The notes beneath the pieces were generated by a model. It was not told the DNA's origin. It did no database searches and saw only the letters and a program-made list of their open reading frames with translations. The translations under genes and the position numbers were made by a program. From Candidatus Kapaibacterium sp. (GTDB taxonomy: Bacteria > Bacteroidota > Ignavibacteria > Kapaibacteriales > UBA2268), in assembly GCA_026390695.1 (NCBI GenBank), contig JAPLFL010000106.1, positions 1-39,761 of the forward strand: a stretch of 39,761 bases of DNA, in the 5' to 3' direction. Shown here in pieces: positions 25,068 to 34,289 of the stretch (position 1 is its first letter; each line of letters begins with the position of its first letter).

Positions 25068-25808
25068 ATGCAAATAAATAGAAAATTTTATAAAAGCATG
25101 CTTCATAATTGCCGATGTTTATTTTTTGCATTAATAACCATTATTTTAAATTCATGTATTTGTTCCGAGAATATAGATACAGTCAAGGAAATTGATCCGG
25201 TAAATCACGCTTACATGCTTATCATTAACCTCATATCCGATGCAAATCAGATAGATGTTCATGCTGATAATTTTATTTTCAGAGATATAATTCATTATAA
25301 TACAAATGATTATCAATATCACAAAATTCAGTTTGGGAATGTTAATTTAAGAGTATATAATAACTCAGATAATTCCCTACTTTTCGGAAGTTATTCTAAT
25401 TTTAGTAAAGATTCGGTATATACTTTATTAGTATTCGGAACTGAAAATAACAGTTCCGTTGCGCTTGTTCCTGATGAGATCAATTTTCTTAATAACAAAG
25501 ATTCATCCACAAAAGTACGATTTTTCAATTTTTCAAAGAGATTTAAAGAAGTCAATGTAGCTTATTATGACTCTAAAAAAATTGATACAAACAAATCAAT
25601 TACTTTTCAATCGGGAACTTCATACTTAGAAAAAAAATTCGGGTTGGACTCCATCATTGTTAGCAGAGCAGTTGGTGGGGATTCAATATTATTGAGAGTT
25701 TCTGATTATATTTTAGAAAACAAGGGATTAAATAATTTCATACTTTATGATGATGAAATTAGCTCAAAACCTGCTATTATGCTTGTGAAAGCCGAACGCG
25801 GCAATTAA
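25068..25808 (+). CDS. Small lipoprotein, DUF4397-like
   Basis: This 246-aa protein has a lipoprotein signal peptide (ALITIILNSC, Cys30); an alternative start is Met11. The mature part has two similar beta-rich halves with segments IDVHADNFIFRDIIHYN and TKVRFFNFSKRFKEVNVAY, reminiscent of DUF4397 domains of FCB-group surface lipoproteins. No enzyme motif is visible. It is 24 bases after the anti-sigma-like gene and is the last gene of the plus-strand cluster. It converges on the glycosyltransferase gene with only 4 bases between stops. Confidence 0.6.
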   Translation: MQINRKFYKSMLHNCRCLFFALITIILNSCICSENIDTVKEIDPVNHAYMLIINLISDANQIDVHADNFIFRDIIHYNTNDYQYHKIQFGNVNLRVYNNSDNSLLFGSYSNFSKDSVYTLLVFGTENNSSVALVPDEINFLNNKDSSTKVRFFNFSKRFKEVNVAYYDSKKIDTNKSITFQSGTSYLEKKFGLDSIIVSRAVGGDSILLRVSDYILENKGLNNFILYDDEISSKPAIMLVKAERGN

Positions 25809-25812
25809 AAAA

Positions 25813-27003
25813 TCATTTAAATAAATCAATTAGAAGTTTATCAGTAGCTCTATAAACAGATTCCCAAGAGTGTTTTGCTTCAATAAAATTTCTTGAATTT
25901 TCAGATAAATTGATTGCAAGATTCTCATCAGATAATACATTGCAAGCCAATTCAGCTAACTCATTAGAATCAGTCCCAATCAGGATATTTTTTAAATGTT
26001 CTCCGTTTATTCCCTGATTTCCCGATTTAGTTGTAACTACCACGCAGCCGGAAGACATAGCTTCAAGAATTTTATTCTGAATTCCGCTTGCTCCGCTATG
26101 AGGATGTAAAAATATAAGAGCATTTTGATAAAAAGGTACGGTTGATGGAACATCGAAATGAAATTTTATTCCGTCGTATTTTTTTACTAAGTTTTTGATC
26201 AACGAACTTGGTTCAGCTCCAACAATATTTAGTTCCACATCCGGTATTCTCTTTTTTATTAATGGAAATATTTCATTAATAATTTTTTCAACCATCATTT
26301 CATTAGCTAATAAATTAAGTTTTCCAATAAATACAATTCCTTTTCGTTTGATTTGCGGCTGTGGAGGCGAAAATAGTGATATATCTGTCCCGTTTGAAAT
26401 TAATTCATATCTTGCAGAACTATTTTGTTGCCTCATTTGATTGATGTCAGTTTCGGTAACGAGAGTAGTTACATCAAAATGACTGACAATTTTAGGCTCA
26501 TAAGTTTGTAATAATCTATGTTCAATACTACGAATAATTTTTTGTGGAATATTGCCTGTTTTATTAGATGAGCGCTTCATATACAGAGTTCTGCAGTCTT
26601 CAGCCATAAGGATTTTTTTAAATTTCTTATCTTTTAAATATTCAGCCGTTCTCATAAAAAAAGAAATACCGAGATCGAATTGTTTTTCATTACAAAGTTT
26701 ATCAACGGTTTTGGCAAAGTGAGGTTGTGTATAGAAAAAAATCTCAAAAGGAAGGCATCTGTAAAATTTAAGCAAAGAATTTAATCCAGCTTTAATTGGA
26801 TTTAAAGGAACGATATGAACATCAATACCAAGATCAGTCAGAACTTTTACTGAAGATTCGGTATTTTCCTTACCTTGATAAAATGAGACTAAGGTGACTT
26901 TATGATTTTTTGCTAAATGTGATAAAATATGGAAGGATTTTAATCTGTCACCACCTATAACTGGTTGTAAAATAAATCTTGGAGTTAGAAAAAGTATTTG
27001 CAT
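25813..27003 (-). CDS. Glycosyltransferase family 4 (GT-B fold)
   Basis: This 396-aa protein has an N-terminal GT-B half beginning MQILFLTPRFILQPVIGGDR, with HILSHLAKNHKVTLVSFY. The C-terminal half holds KGIVFIGKLNLLANE, the nucleotide-binding region VELNIVGAEP, FHFDVPSTVPFYQNALIFL and the GT4 EX7E-like segment GIQNKILEAMSSGCVVVTT. The layout resembles the sugar transferases of exopolysaccharide clusters. Donor and acceptor are unknown and no polysaccharide genes adjoin it. It starts at ATG 27003. Confidence 0.85.
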   Translation of the reverse strand: MQILFLTPRFILQPVIGGDRLKSFHILSHLAKNHKVTLVSFYQGKENTESSVKVLTDLGIDVHIVPLNPIKAGLNSLLKFYRCLPFEIFFYTQPHFAKTVDKLCNEKQFDLGISFFMRTAEYLKDKKFKKILMAEDCRTLYMKRSSNKTGNIPQKIIRSIEHRLLQTYEPKIVSHFDVTTLVTETDINQMRQQNSSARYELISNGTDISLFSPPQPQIKRKGIVFIGKLNLLANEMMVEKIINEIFPLIKKRIPDVELNIVGAEPSSLIKNLVKKYDGIKFHFDVPSTVPFYQNALIFLHPHSGASGIQNKILEAMSSGCVVVTTKSGNQGINGEHLKNILIGTDSNELAELACNVLSDENLAINLSENSRNFIEAKHSWESVYRATDKLLIDLFK

Positions 27004-27089
27004 TTAGTGAATAGATTTTACAAAAAAATGAAAAAAGAAACTAAGTAAAGTGCAAATTACTTAAAATGACTGTGAAAATAACGATGAAT

Positions 27090-28592
27090 TTAAAAATTGA
27101 ACTGTGATTCAACTTGATTAAAGGAAGAAAATGAGGCATTTGATTCTTGATCATTATTATATACACTCAGTAAACCGTTTCTGAATGCGTTGTTTAAGGT
27201 AGAGCTATTAAAACCGACCGTAGAATTATCTTTTTCGTTTTGAGAGGGAACTAAAGAATCTTCAAAAGAAGTCTTTTTATTAAATTCAAGAACAAGAGAA
27301 TTTTTATTGGAATTGGACTTGTTTGATGGAGTCAAAGAATTTTGATTATTATCCGTGCCTGAAAATTTTTCTTTGTAATAAGAGTTTAGCGAGCTTGGGT
27401 CTGCTTTTGGTTTAATAAAAACCGAAACATTATTCCCAATTAATGAATCTGATTTTTCTCCCAAAAAATTCTGTACTCCAAATTGCTTTTCTTTCTTATT
27501 TGAAAAGATGGTTCGATTTTCATCTTGATTTAATCCAGTTAAAATCCCTGATGAATACTTGTTATTTGCCTGTTTTTGATTTAAATTAAATAATGAGTTT
27601 TTTTGAGTAAAATCATTTGGTGAAATATTGATATTGTCGGGAATAGCGACAGAAGCAACTTTAACAATGGAATCGATAGTCTTAGCAGTTGTGACTAAAA
27701 GCCCATTTGAATTAGAGTTTGCAATTGATGGGATCAGTGTTGATGTTGAGTTTGAACCATCATTAAAATTTGAAATAACAGGACTGATCGCACTTGCAAG
27801 CATTGTTCTATCGGGATTAGAAGGATGATACATAAGAATTTCGCCAAACCTGCCAAATGTAATAGTAGGGGAGTCATATAACAATCCGTTTACAGACTGC
27901 TGTGGCTGTCTAAAAGAAATATTAGAACCATTTAAATTATTTACATCACTTCTTAAAGAATCAATATTAACACTGTTTCCATCGGGTTTTGTTGTAAAGT
28001 CAATTTTCTTTTTTGCACTATCGAAATTCTCGGATGAAGAATCCGATACGAATTTATCATTTATATTATTTTTGAAATTTGCTGAAATGAGGCTACTGGT
28101 CGAATCTTTTGTTTCGTTATTAACAACTGAAGAAATATCAGAAGAAAGTTTACTAATAGCTTGAGATTGATTCGATTTCAAACCCGCATTATATGCTTGA
28201 TTAATGGCTTGAGAACTTGGGTAACGAAGATTCTTGAAAAACCCATAACTTTTAATTATTGTGCTCTTTTCTGAAACTGGAGTCTCAGTCCGAGAAATCG
28301 GATTATCTGAATTAGCTTTTGTATTTTTTGAAGTGTTTAAAGGATTTGAAAATTTGGCTTCTGCTGCTGTTGAATTAGTGTTGGTTACAACATCATCTGG
28401 TTTTCCTGAATTACCATTATTCTGCTTTGACAGTATGATTAAATCGCTTGTTGAGGATTCGGATTTTAAGTTAGAATTATTGGAAATACTATCCTGTAGC
28501 TTTGAATTCGGATTTACAAAACTATTATCAATGGGCTTACCGGTCGTATTCAAACCAGAAGCCAAGTTATTTAATATTTTTGAAACGGTCAC
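27090..28592 (-). CDS. Ser/Asn-rich low-complexity protein of unknown function
   Basis: A 500-aa open frame starts at GTG 28592 with a TAA just upstream. Ser and Asn dominate throughout, with few aromatic residues and no Cys. No signal peptide or membrane helix is seen. The only stretch with a normal composition is at about 230-275 (SPTITFGRFGEILMYHPS then NPDRTMLASAISPVI), which could be a small folded part; the C-terminus ends NQVESQFNF. The length and lack of stops support coding, yet low complexity lowers confidence. The composition suggests a disordered linker or scaffold, perhaps like hook-length or surface proteins, but there is no evidence for a specific role. Confidence 0.6.
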   Translation of the reverse strand: MTVSKILNNLASGLNTTGKPIDNSFVNPNSKLQDSISNNSNLKSESSTSDLIILSKQNNGNSGKPDDVVTNTNSTAAEAKFSNPLNTSKNTKANSDNPISRTETPVSEKSTIIKSYGFFKNLRYPSSQAINQAYNAGLKSNQSQAISKLSSDISSVVNNETKDSTSSLISANFKNNINDKFVSDSSSENFDSAKKKIDFTTKPDGNSVNIDSLRSDVNNLNGSNISFRQPQQSVNGLLYDSPTITFGRFGEILMYHPSNPDRTMLASAISPVISNFNDGSNSTSTLIPSIANSNSNGLLVTTAKTIDSIVKVASVAIPDNINISPNDFTQKNSLFNLNQKQANNKYSSGILTGLNQDENRTIFSNKKEKQFGVQNFLGEKSDSLIGNNVSVFIKPKADPSSLNSYYKEKFSGTDNNQNSLTPSNKSNSNKNSLVLEFNKKTSFEDSLVPSQNEKDNSTVGFNSSTLNNAFRNGLLSVYNNDQESNASFSSFNQVESQFNF

Positions 28593-28678
28593 TTTTTAGT
28601 AATCTTCCACACTAATACACCATACTCAATAATAAATTTAATAAAAGCAAATGAAACAAACAAATTTAATATTTAATA

Positions 28679-29848
28679 TTATCTGCTAATTTTGAATACA
28701 AAAAATTTAAGGTAACGAGTTTCGGGCATAGAGCTTAGAACGGGATGATCCTGAGACTGAGCGCCACGATAAATCAATTTAAGCTGTATCGACTGTTTGG
28801 CTGCTTCATTTGAAATGAGATTCAGAAACTCCGATTCGTCCACATGCTGAGAACAACTTGAACTGACCAAATATCCGTCATCAGGAATAAGTTTCAGTGC
28901 TAATCTATTAATTTTAGCATAACCTTTGAGTGCTGTAGCAAGAACTTTTTTAGATTTTGCAAAAGCAGGTGGATCTAAAATGATAATATCATAGCTCTCT
29001 GTGCAGTTCTCCAGAAAATCGAAAACATCAGCCTTCAGAAAATTAACATTCCGAAAGTTATTAATTTTTGCATTGCTTATGGCTGAATCAACGGCTGCTT
29101 CTGATACATCTAATCCCAGAGCGGATTCGGCACCGCCAGCAGCAGCATTAAGTGCAAAACCGCCAAGATTGCAAAAACAATCCAATACTTTTTTATTTTT
29201 TGAGATTGTCTGTATATATTTTCTGTTGTCTTTCTGATCAAGGAAATACCCAGTTTTTTGCCCTTTAAACAGGTCAAGAATTAACTTTATACCATTTTCC
29301 GAAGTATTAACCGAACCGGCTGCATTACCCCATAGAACAGCTTCATTTTGCTCTAATCCTTCTAAGAGCCTAAGTGAGGAAGTATTCTTTTCTATTATAC
29401 CAATGAGATCAGGAAAATGTTCTTTTAAAATATCATTTATTAAAACTTTGTTCCTGTCCATTCCGGCTGAGTAATGCTGAACACACAGATAATTTTCAAA
29501 TTTATCTACAATTAAACCGGGCAGTAGATCCGATTCTCCGAAAATCAAACGGACGCATTCTTCATTAGGATAGATCTCATTTCTTAAGGAAATTGCTTTC
29601 TCGATTCTGTTTGAAATTACTGATTTGAGATTTGAATCTGATGTTAAAAGTAAGCGAGCACTAATCAGGCTTTGAGGATTATAAAATGCCAAACCGTAGA
29701 TTCTGTTCTCTTGATTTAAAATCTCAACTAAAGAGCCGGATTCAAATTTGGGAACTTTTTCCAATTCATTACTAAAAACCCATAAATGACCATTTCTTAG
29801 CCGTCGGTCGCAATTTCGCTTTAGTTTTAGTTTAGGAACTTGTATCAC
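28679..29848 (-). CDS. rlmI: Class I SAM-dependent rRNA large-subunit methyltransferase, RlmI-type
   Basis: In 389 aa there is an N-terminal PUA RNA-binding domain (about 1-75, LKLKRNCDRRLRNGHLWVFS then NELEKVP and VEILNQENRIYGLAFYNP), a middle domain, and a C-terminal Rossmann methyltransferase with GYFLDQKDNR, VLDCFCNLGGFALNAAAGGA (SAM loop), DVFDFLENC and the catalytic IILDPPAFAKSK. RlmI methylates C1962 of 23S rRNA (C5); close relatives methylate other positions. The GTG start at 29848 directly follows the stop of the upstream membrane-protein gene, implying translational coupling. Confidence 0.92.
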   Translation of the reverse strand: MIQVPKLKLKRNCDRRLRNGHLWVFSNELEKVPKFESGSLVEILNQENRIYGLAFYNPQSLISARLLLTSDSNLKSVISNRIEKAISLRNEIYPNEECVRLIFGESDLLPGLIVDKFENYLCVQHYSAGMDRNKVLINDILKEHFPDLIGIIEKNTSSLRLLEGLEQNEAVLWGNAAGSVNTSENGIKLILDLFKGQKTGYFLDQKDNRKYIQTISKNKKVLDCFCNLGGFALNAAAGGAESALGLDVSEAAVDSAISNAKINNFRNVNFLKADVFDFLENCTESYDIIILDPPAFAKSKKVLATALKGYAKINRLALKLIPDDGYLVSSSCSQHVDESEFLNLISNEAAKQSIQLKLIYRGAQSQDHPVLSSMPETRYLKFFVFKISR

Positions 29849-30907
29849 TTAGACAGTTTTATTATTGATCAAATCATCATTAGAATCAATGATAAGCTCT
29901 TCTTTTTTGGGAATAAAGGTGATTCCTTCACGAATCATAAATAAACCGCCAACAACTACCTGAACAAAATAATTAATACCATGAGTAAGTAAAGCATAAG
30001 CAATAGCCTCTTCTTTATTAATCTGGTAAATTTCAATCATTGCATTTTTAATCAATAAATCATACACTCCAAGCGCACCAGGTGTGGGAGCGATTGTAAC
30101 TCCAATTCCTGATATTACAATCAGTAAAATTGCATCATCAAACCCCAAATGAGCAGTTTGTTGGAAATTAAAAGCAAAAAATACAATGAACATAGGAATT
30201 GTATAACATATCCAGATTGATAATGACTCAAGAGTTAATCTGAAATACATAGATGGACGGCGGATAATCTCAAATCCATGCAGAAATTTTTCAAAAAGTG
30301 ATGAAATTCTTAAAAATAATTTTTCTGATATAGGCTTTATCAAAAGTTTAAGAAAAAACATCACAAATGGTCTGTAAAAGCTCAGTAGAAGAACACCAAT
30401 AACCATTACAGTCGGAACAAGGATACTATTAGAATCGAAACTTGTGTTTAATGCTCTGATTATTTGATCTCGAAAGAAATAGAAGACTCCTGCAAAAAGA
30501 AGCAAGAGGCTTATTAAATCAATAAAACGTTCAACAATAATTGTAGCAAAGGAAGTTGAATAAGAAACTTTTTCACGTTTACTAAATACAAAAGGTCTGA
30601 GGAATTCGCCTCCGCGTGGAGTCACACTGTTTAAAGCATACCCAACCATAACGGCGGAAAACAGATTCCAAACAGAAATATCCTTATCTTTGTAAATAGG
30701 TTTCAGCATTGTTTTCCATCTGTAAGCCCGCAACCAGTGCGAAAAAACAATAACCGGAATTGGAAGTATTACATAAACATAATTAACATTTTTCATTACT
30801 TCCATCAGTTTGGATAAATCTATTTTATTGAATGCCAAATACCCTGATCCAATCACGAGGATCAGGGTAATGACATATTTCGAGTATTTCCAGATATTTT
30901 TAATCAT
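29849..30907 (-). CDS. Flippase-like integral membrane protein (lysylphosphatidylglycerol synthase TM region / UPF0104)
   Basis: This 352-aa protein has about eight membrane helices and the family's conserved cytoplasmic segment GYALNSVTPRGGEFLRPFVF followed by SKREKVSYSTSFATIIVERFIDLISL, plus GVTIAPTPGALGVYDLLIKN near the C-terminus. The family (AglD/MprF N-terminal half-like) moves lipid-linked molecules across the inner membrane or helps glycan synthesis; the substrate is unknown. Its stop abuts the GTG of the methyltransferase gene, so the two are co-expressed without an obvious functional link. Confidence 0.87.
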   Translation of the reverse strand: MIKNIWKYSKYVITLILVIGSGYLAFNKIDLSKLMEVMKNVNYVYVILPIPVIVFSHWLRAYRWKTMLKPIYKDKDISVWNLFSAVMVGYALNSVTPRGGEFLRPFVFSKREKVSYSTSFATIIVERFIDLISLLLLFAGVFYFFRDQIIRALNTSFDSNSILVPTVMVIGVLLLSFYRPFVMFFLKLLIKPISEKLFLRISSLFEKFLHGFEIIRRPSMYFRLTLESLSIWICYTIPMFIVFFAFNFQQTAHLGFDDAILLIVISGIGVTIAPTPGALGVYDLLIKNAMIEIYQINKEEAIAYALLTHGINYFVQVVVGGLFMIREGITFIPKKEELIIDSNDDLINNKTV

Positions 30908-30972
30908 CAGTTAGAATGTTCTTTCATTTCCTTAAACAAATATTTAAATATTCTAAATTATTACAATATTAA

Positions 30973-32958
30973 TTAAACTTTTGCCCTTTTTGCATCCCAG
31001 TATGCATAGAATACAACAAGTACGTACATTAATAAACCAACCCACTGAGCCTGCCAGGTTTCAGCAAAAACATCGTTCATCATATTCAATCCCAAGAATC
31101 TGAGAATAGCACCTCCGACCCCAAACAGTGCACCTCCGGCTATAAATCCGGAAGCTATCAAAGTTCCGCGTGCATTTCTTGCAATATTTAATTTTTCATC
31201 CTTTGAACTCTTCATAATGAAATGGGAAACTAATCCACCAATCACCAAAGGTGTGTTCAGTTCTAAAGGAAGATACATACCCAGCGCAAAAGCAAGTGGT
31301 GATATTTTAAGGAAATTGGCAATCAAAGCTATTATTGCACCTGCAATATAAAGTATCCAGTTGATTTTCGCATCAGATTGCATTAATGGACTGATTACCG
31401 CAGCCATTGCATTTGCTTGAGGTGCAGCCAGAGGATTTGCATGTTCTGGAGAACTTATAAATCCATAAGTCGAATTTAATATATAAATCACTCCAGCAAC
31501 AGTAGCAGCGGACAAAAGTGTACCGAGAAATTTCCAGCGCTGTTGTTTAACAGGAGTAGAACCAAGCCAGTAGCCAATTTTTAAATCTGTAATAAATCCA
31601 CCTGCCGTAGATAGAGCCGTACAAACTATTCCACCTATTATCAAAGCACTCATCATACCTTTTGTTCCGTTAAGACCAAATTGAGTAAGAATTACGGATG
31701 ATAAAATAAGTGTCATAAGGGTCATACCTGATACAGGATTTGTACCAACAATAGCAATTGCATTGGCAGCAACGGTTGTAAAAAGAAATGTTATCACTAC
31801 AACAGTAATCAGTGCCACGATGGTATGAGTCAGGCTTAGTTGTATTCCAAATAAGAAGAAGACAAATATTGCTGCAATTGTCAGGATAATAAAAGTTAGA
31901 ATTAAATTCATTCTCAAATCAGTATCAGTGCGGATTACAGTATCATTTGCGGATTTACTTCCACCAAATATCTCAGAGACAGCTAAACCGAATGCACTCC
32001 TGATAATTTTTGATGATTTAATTATACCGATAATACCTGCCATTGCAATTCCACCTATGCCAATATGTCTTACGTATCCTTTGAAAATTGCTTCGGCACT
32101 CATATTTGCGAAATTTATATCAATAGCTGCTCCAGCTGCTATTTTGCCTATTACTGGGACTAACATAAGCGGAACCAATACAAACCATGAAAGTAATGAA
32201 CCAGCCGCGATAATGATGGAATATCTTAATCCGACAATATAGCCAAGACCAAAGATCATTGATAAAATATCTAATTTAAAAACAAGTTTTGTTTTTTCTG
32301 CAATCTCGTGACCCAGCCCGAACATTCTTGTTGTAACTGTCTCGCTCCACAAACCTAATGATGTTATGATAAAATCGAACAAACCACCAATCAAGCCGCT
32401 AACGATAAGGACTTTGGAATCGGATCCACCTTTTTCGCCTGTCATTAAAATTTCTGTAGTTGCAGTTGCTTCGGGAAATGGAAATTTTCCGTGCATTTCT
32501 TTAACAAAATATTTTCTGAAAGGTATTAAAAAAAGTATCCCCATAAATCCACCTAATGCAGAAGAAATAAATGAGAACCAGAAATTAACATCTAATTTCA
32601 AAACATATAATGCAGGTAGTGTGAAAATCGCTCCAGCAACTATTACACCGGATGTAGCTCCAATTGACTGGATAATTACATTCTGCCCTAATGAGTTTTT
32701 GATTTTAAATGCTGTGGATAATCCTACTGCAAGGATTGAAATAGGAATTGCTGCTTCAAAAACTTGTCCTACTTTTAATCCGGAATAGGCAGCGGCTGCA
32801 GAAAAAATAACTGCCATAACCAATCCCCAGAACACTGACCAGCCGGTCACTTCAGGATAATTATCCGTTGAGAGCATTACTGGCGTATAAACCTCGTTTG
32901 GTTTTAATTCTCGATACGCATTTTCAGGTAAAACATTAGTTGTAGAGCTGTGTTCCAT
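30973..32958 (-). CDS. OPT family oligopeptide transporter
   Basis: This 661-aa integral membrane protein has about 15 helices. The N-terminal signature EVTGWSVFWGLVMAVIFSAA then AYSGLKVGQVFEAAIPISIL, the GKFPFPEATATTEIL segment and NPVSGMTLMTLILSSV are characteristic of bacterial OPT transporters, which take up small peptides or metal-chelate conjugates using the proton gradient. A clear ribosome-binding site (AGGAG) lies about 7 bases before the ATG. The next gene upstream (yicC) ends 60 bases away on the same strand. Confidence 0.95.
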   Translation of the reverse strand: MEHSSTTNVLPENAYRELKPNEVYTPVMLSTDNYPEVTGWSVFWGLVMAVIFSAAAAYSGLKVGQVFEAAIPISILAVGLSTAFKIKNSLGQNVIIQSIGATSGVIVAGAIFTLPALYVLKLDVNFWFSFISSALGGFMGILFLIPFRKYFVKEMHGKFPFPEATATTEILMTGEKGGSDSKVLIVSGLIGGLFDFIITSLGLWSETVTTRMFGLGHEIAEKTKLVFKLDILSMIFGLGYIVGLRYSIIIAAGSLLSWFVLVPLMLVPVIGKIAAGAAIDINFANMSAEAIFKGYVRHIGIGGIAMAGIIGIIKSSKIIRSAFGLAVSEIFGGSKSANDTVIRTDTDLRMNLILTFIILTIAAIFVFFLFGIQLSLTHTIVALITVVVITFLFTTVAANAIAIVGTNPVSGMTLMTLILSSVILTQFGLNGTKGMMSALIIGGIVCTALSTAGGFITDLKIGYWLGSTPVKQQRWKFLGTLLSAATVAGVIYILNSTYGFISSPEHANPLAAPQANAMAAVISPLMQSDAKINWILYIAGAIIALIANFLKISPLAFALGMYLPLELNTPLVIGGLVSHFIMKSSKDEKLNIARNARGTLIASGFIAGGALFGVGGAILRFLGLNMMNDVFAETWQAQWVGLLMYVLVVFYAYWDAKRAKV

Positions 32959-33018
32959 TAGAACTCCTGATTAATTAATATAATTTATTGTTAAATTTAT
33001 TACTATCAAAGGGATAAT

Positions 33019-33894
33019 TTATTCGATATTCTGAATTTGCTCACGAATACGCTCCAGTTCTTCTTTCACATGGACAACGATTTGCGAAATAACTGCGTCA
33101 TTGGCTTTGGATCCGATAGTATTAATTTCACGGTTCATTTCCTGTAAAAGAAAATTGATCTTTCTGCCCTCAGAATCCTTGGATTTAAGAGCCTCAAAAT
33201 AAAAATTCAAATGAGAGTTTAAGCGAACACATTCTTCGGAAATATCGAGTTTATCAGCCATTATAATAATTTCCATAGCCAGCCGATGCTCATCAATTTC
33301 TTCATTTTCGAATAATTGGGCAATTCTTGTTCTGTAACGTTCTCTTTCCTCTGGAATGCGTTCCATACCGAGTGATTCAATCTTTTCAACATTCTGTTTA
33401 ATAACTTTCATACGATCAAATAAGTCTTTACTGATTAGCTGACCTTCTGCTTTTTTCATTTTTTGAATGTTTTTCAGTGAATCTGCAAGAACCTTCTTCA
33501 CAAGCTTCCATTGCAGATCTTCATTATCATCTTCGTCTTTTCTATAAAAATTATTTGAAAAGTACATTAGGTTCTGAAGGCTAACCGGCTCTTTAATTTT
33601 TAGTTTTTTATTAAGTTCGCTAAGCTTTTTATAAAACTCCAAAGCTGCTTCAGTGTTGAGTACAAACGGCTTAACCGATTCATCAAAATCAATGGAAATG
33701 TTTACAGAAACATTGCCTCTGCTAATTTCTTTACGAACTGTGTCACGAACTTCAATTTCATGGTGGGAGTGGTTTTTGGGCAATCTGCAATTTATTTCTA
33801 AAAATCTACCGTTTAAACTCTTTATTTCGCAATTTACTGTAACTCCATTAGCCGTAGATGTGGTTCGGCTGTATCCTGTCATACTTTTTAACAT
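33019..33894 (-). CDS. yicC: YicC family endoribonuclease-like protein
   Basis: In 291 aa the N-terminus MLKSMTGYSR and EIKSLNGRFLEINCRLP, together with the C-terminal DUF1732 segment SEGRKINFLLQEMNREINTI followed by GSKANDAVIS, are diagnostic for YicC. Members act on RNA (E. coli YicC affects small-RNA stability, and purified homologues cleave RNA). The protein is cytoplasmic and mainly helical. In many genomes yicC neighbours gmk; here it is followed by the OPT transporter gene. Confidence 0.95.
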   Translation of the reverse strand: MLKSMTGYSRTTSTANGVTVNCEIKSLNGRFLEINCRLPKNHSHHEIEVRDTVRKEISRGNVSVNISIDFDESVKPFVLNTEAALEFYKKLSELNKKLKIKEPVSLQNLMYFSNNFYRKDEDDNEDLQWKLVKKVLADSLKNIQKMKKAEGQLISKDLFDRMKVIKQNVEKIESLGMERIPEERERYRTRIAQLFENEEIDEHRLAMEIIIMADKLDISEECVRLNSHLNFYFEALKSKDSEGRKINFLLQEMNREINTIGSKANDAVISQIVVHVKEELERIREQIQNIE

Positions 33895-34274
33895 AGTTTC
33901 TCTGATTTGTTATTAGATAAGTTATCAATTTAATATTAATTTTCTATTTAGTATTTATTTTTTTATCAACATTTAAATGTAATTCATACACTCTTTCGGA
34001 TCAGGAAAAAAATCGAAGGCAAAATATTAAATAAGATTGATTTTAAGATTTTTGAATTACTTTTCCACGTCAATCATATAATGCCGCTCTCAGACTTGTA
34101 CATTGAGCTACTGTTTTAGTAGAACTGACGTTTTTCACGCTTAAATTATACCTCATTAACTCTTAATATATTATCCCATTCTTTATTTATTTTGAGTTAA
34201 TGATTTGGATGCTTTATTATATACATTACATTCTTCTGTTAACCATTAAGTATTAATAATTAATCAATCATAAC
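33895..34274. other. 380-base gap without a gene
   Basis: No credible small gene is found. The only structure is a 9-bp inverted repeat, CATTAACTC (34154-34162) and GAGTTAATG (34194-34202), around a 31-base AT-rich loop, and a small CTAC/GTAG hairpin near 34110. The yicC promoter should lie at the left end of this gap, but no TAnnTTTG element is seen there. Confidence 0.5.
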
Positions 34275-34289
34275 TCATAACTCATAACT
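34268..34289. repeat. Heptamer run (ATAACTC) at the end of the carbonic-anhydrase-like gene
   Basis: Three contiguous ATAACTC units, reverse complement of the GAGTTAT run at 18776-18807. The run overlaps the 3' end of the coding region and supplies its last codons (TAT GAG TTA TGA on the minus strand), which may mean that repeat insertion or expansion changed the C-terminus. Confidence 0.6.

Noticed and set aside
25792-25803. GCCG/CGGC hairpin at the end of the small lipoprotein gene as a terminator
   Set aside because: The stem is 4 bp, lies inside the coding region and is followed by an A-rich rather than T-rich stretch on the plus strand.
28261-28599. 112-aa plus-strand frame opposite the Ser/Asn-rich gene
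   Set aside because: It is the complement of Ser/Asn codons giving Leu/Val/Glu/Phe runs; the 500-aa minus-strand frame is much longer and continuous.
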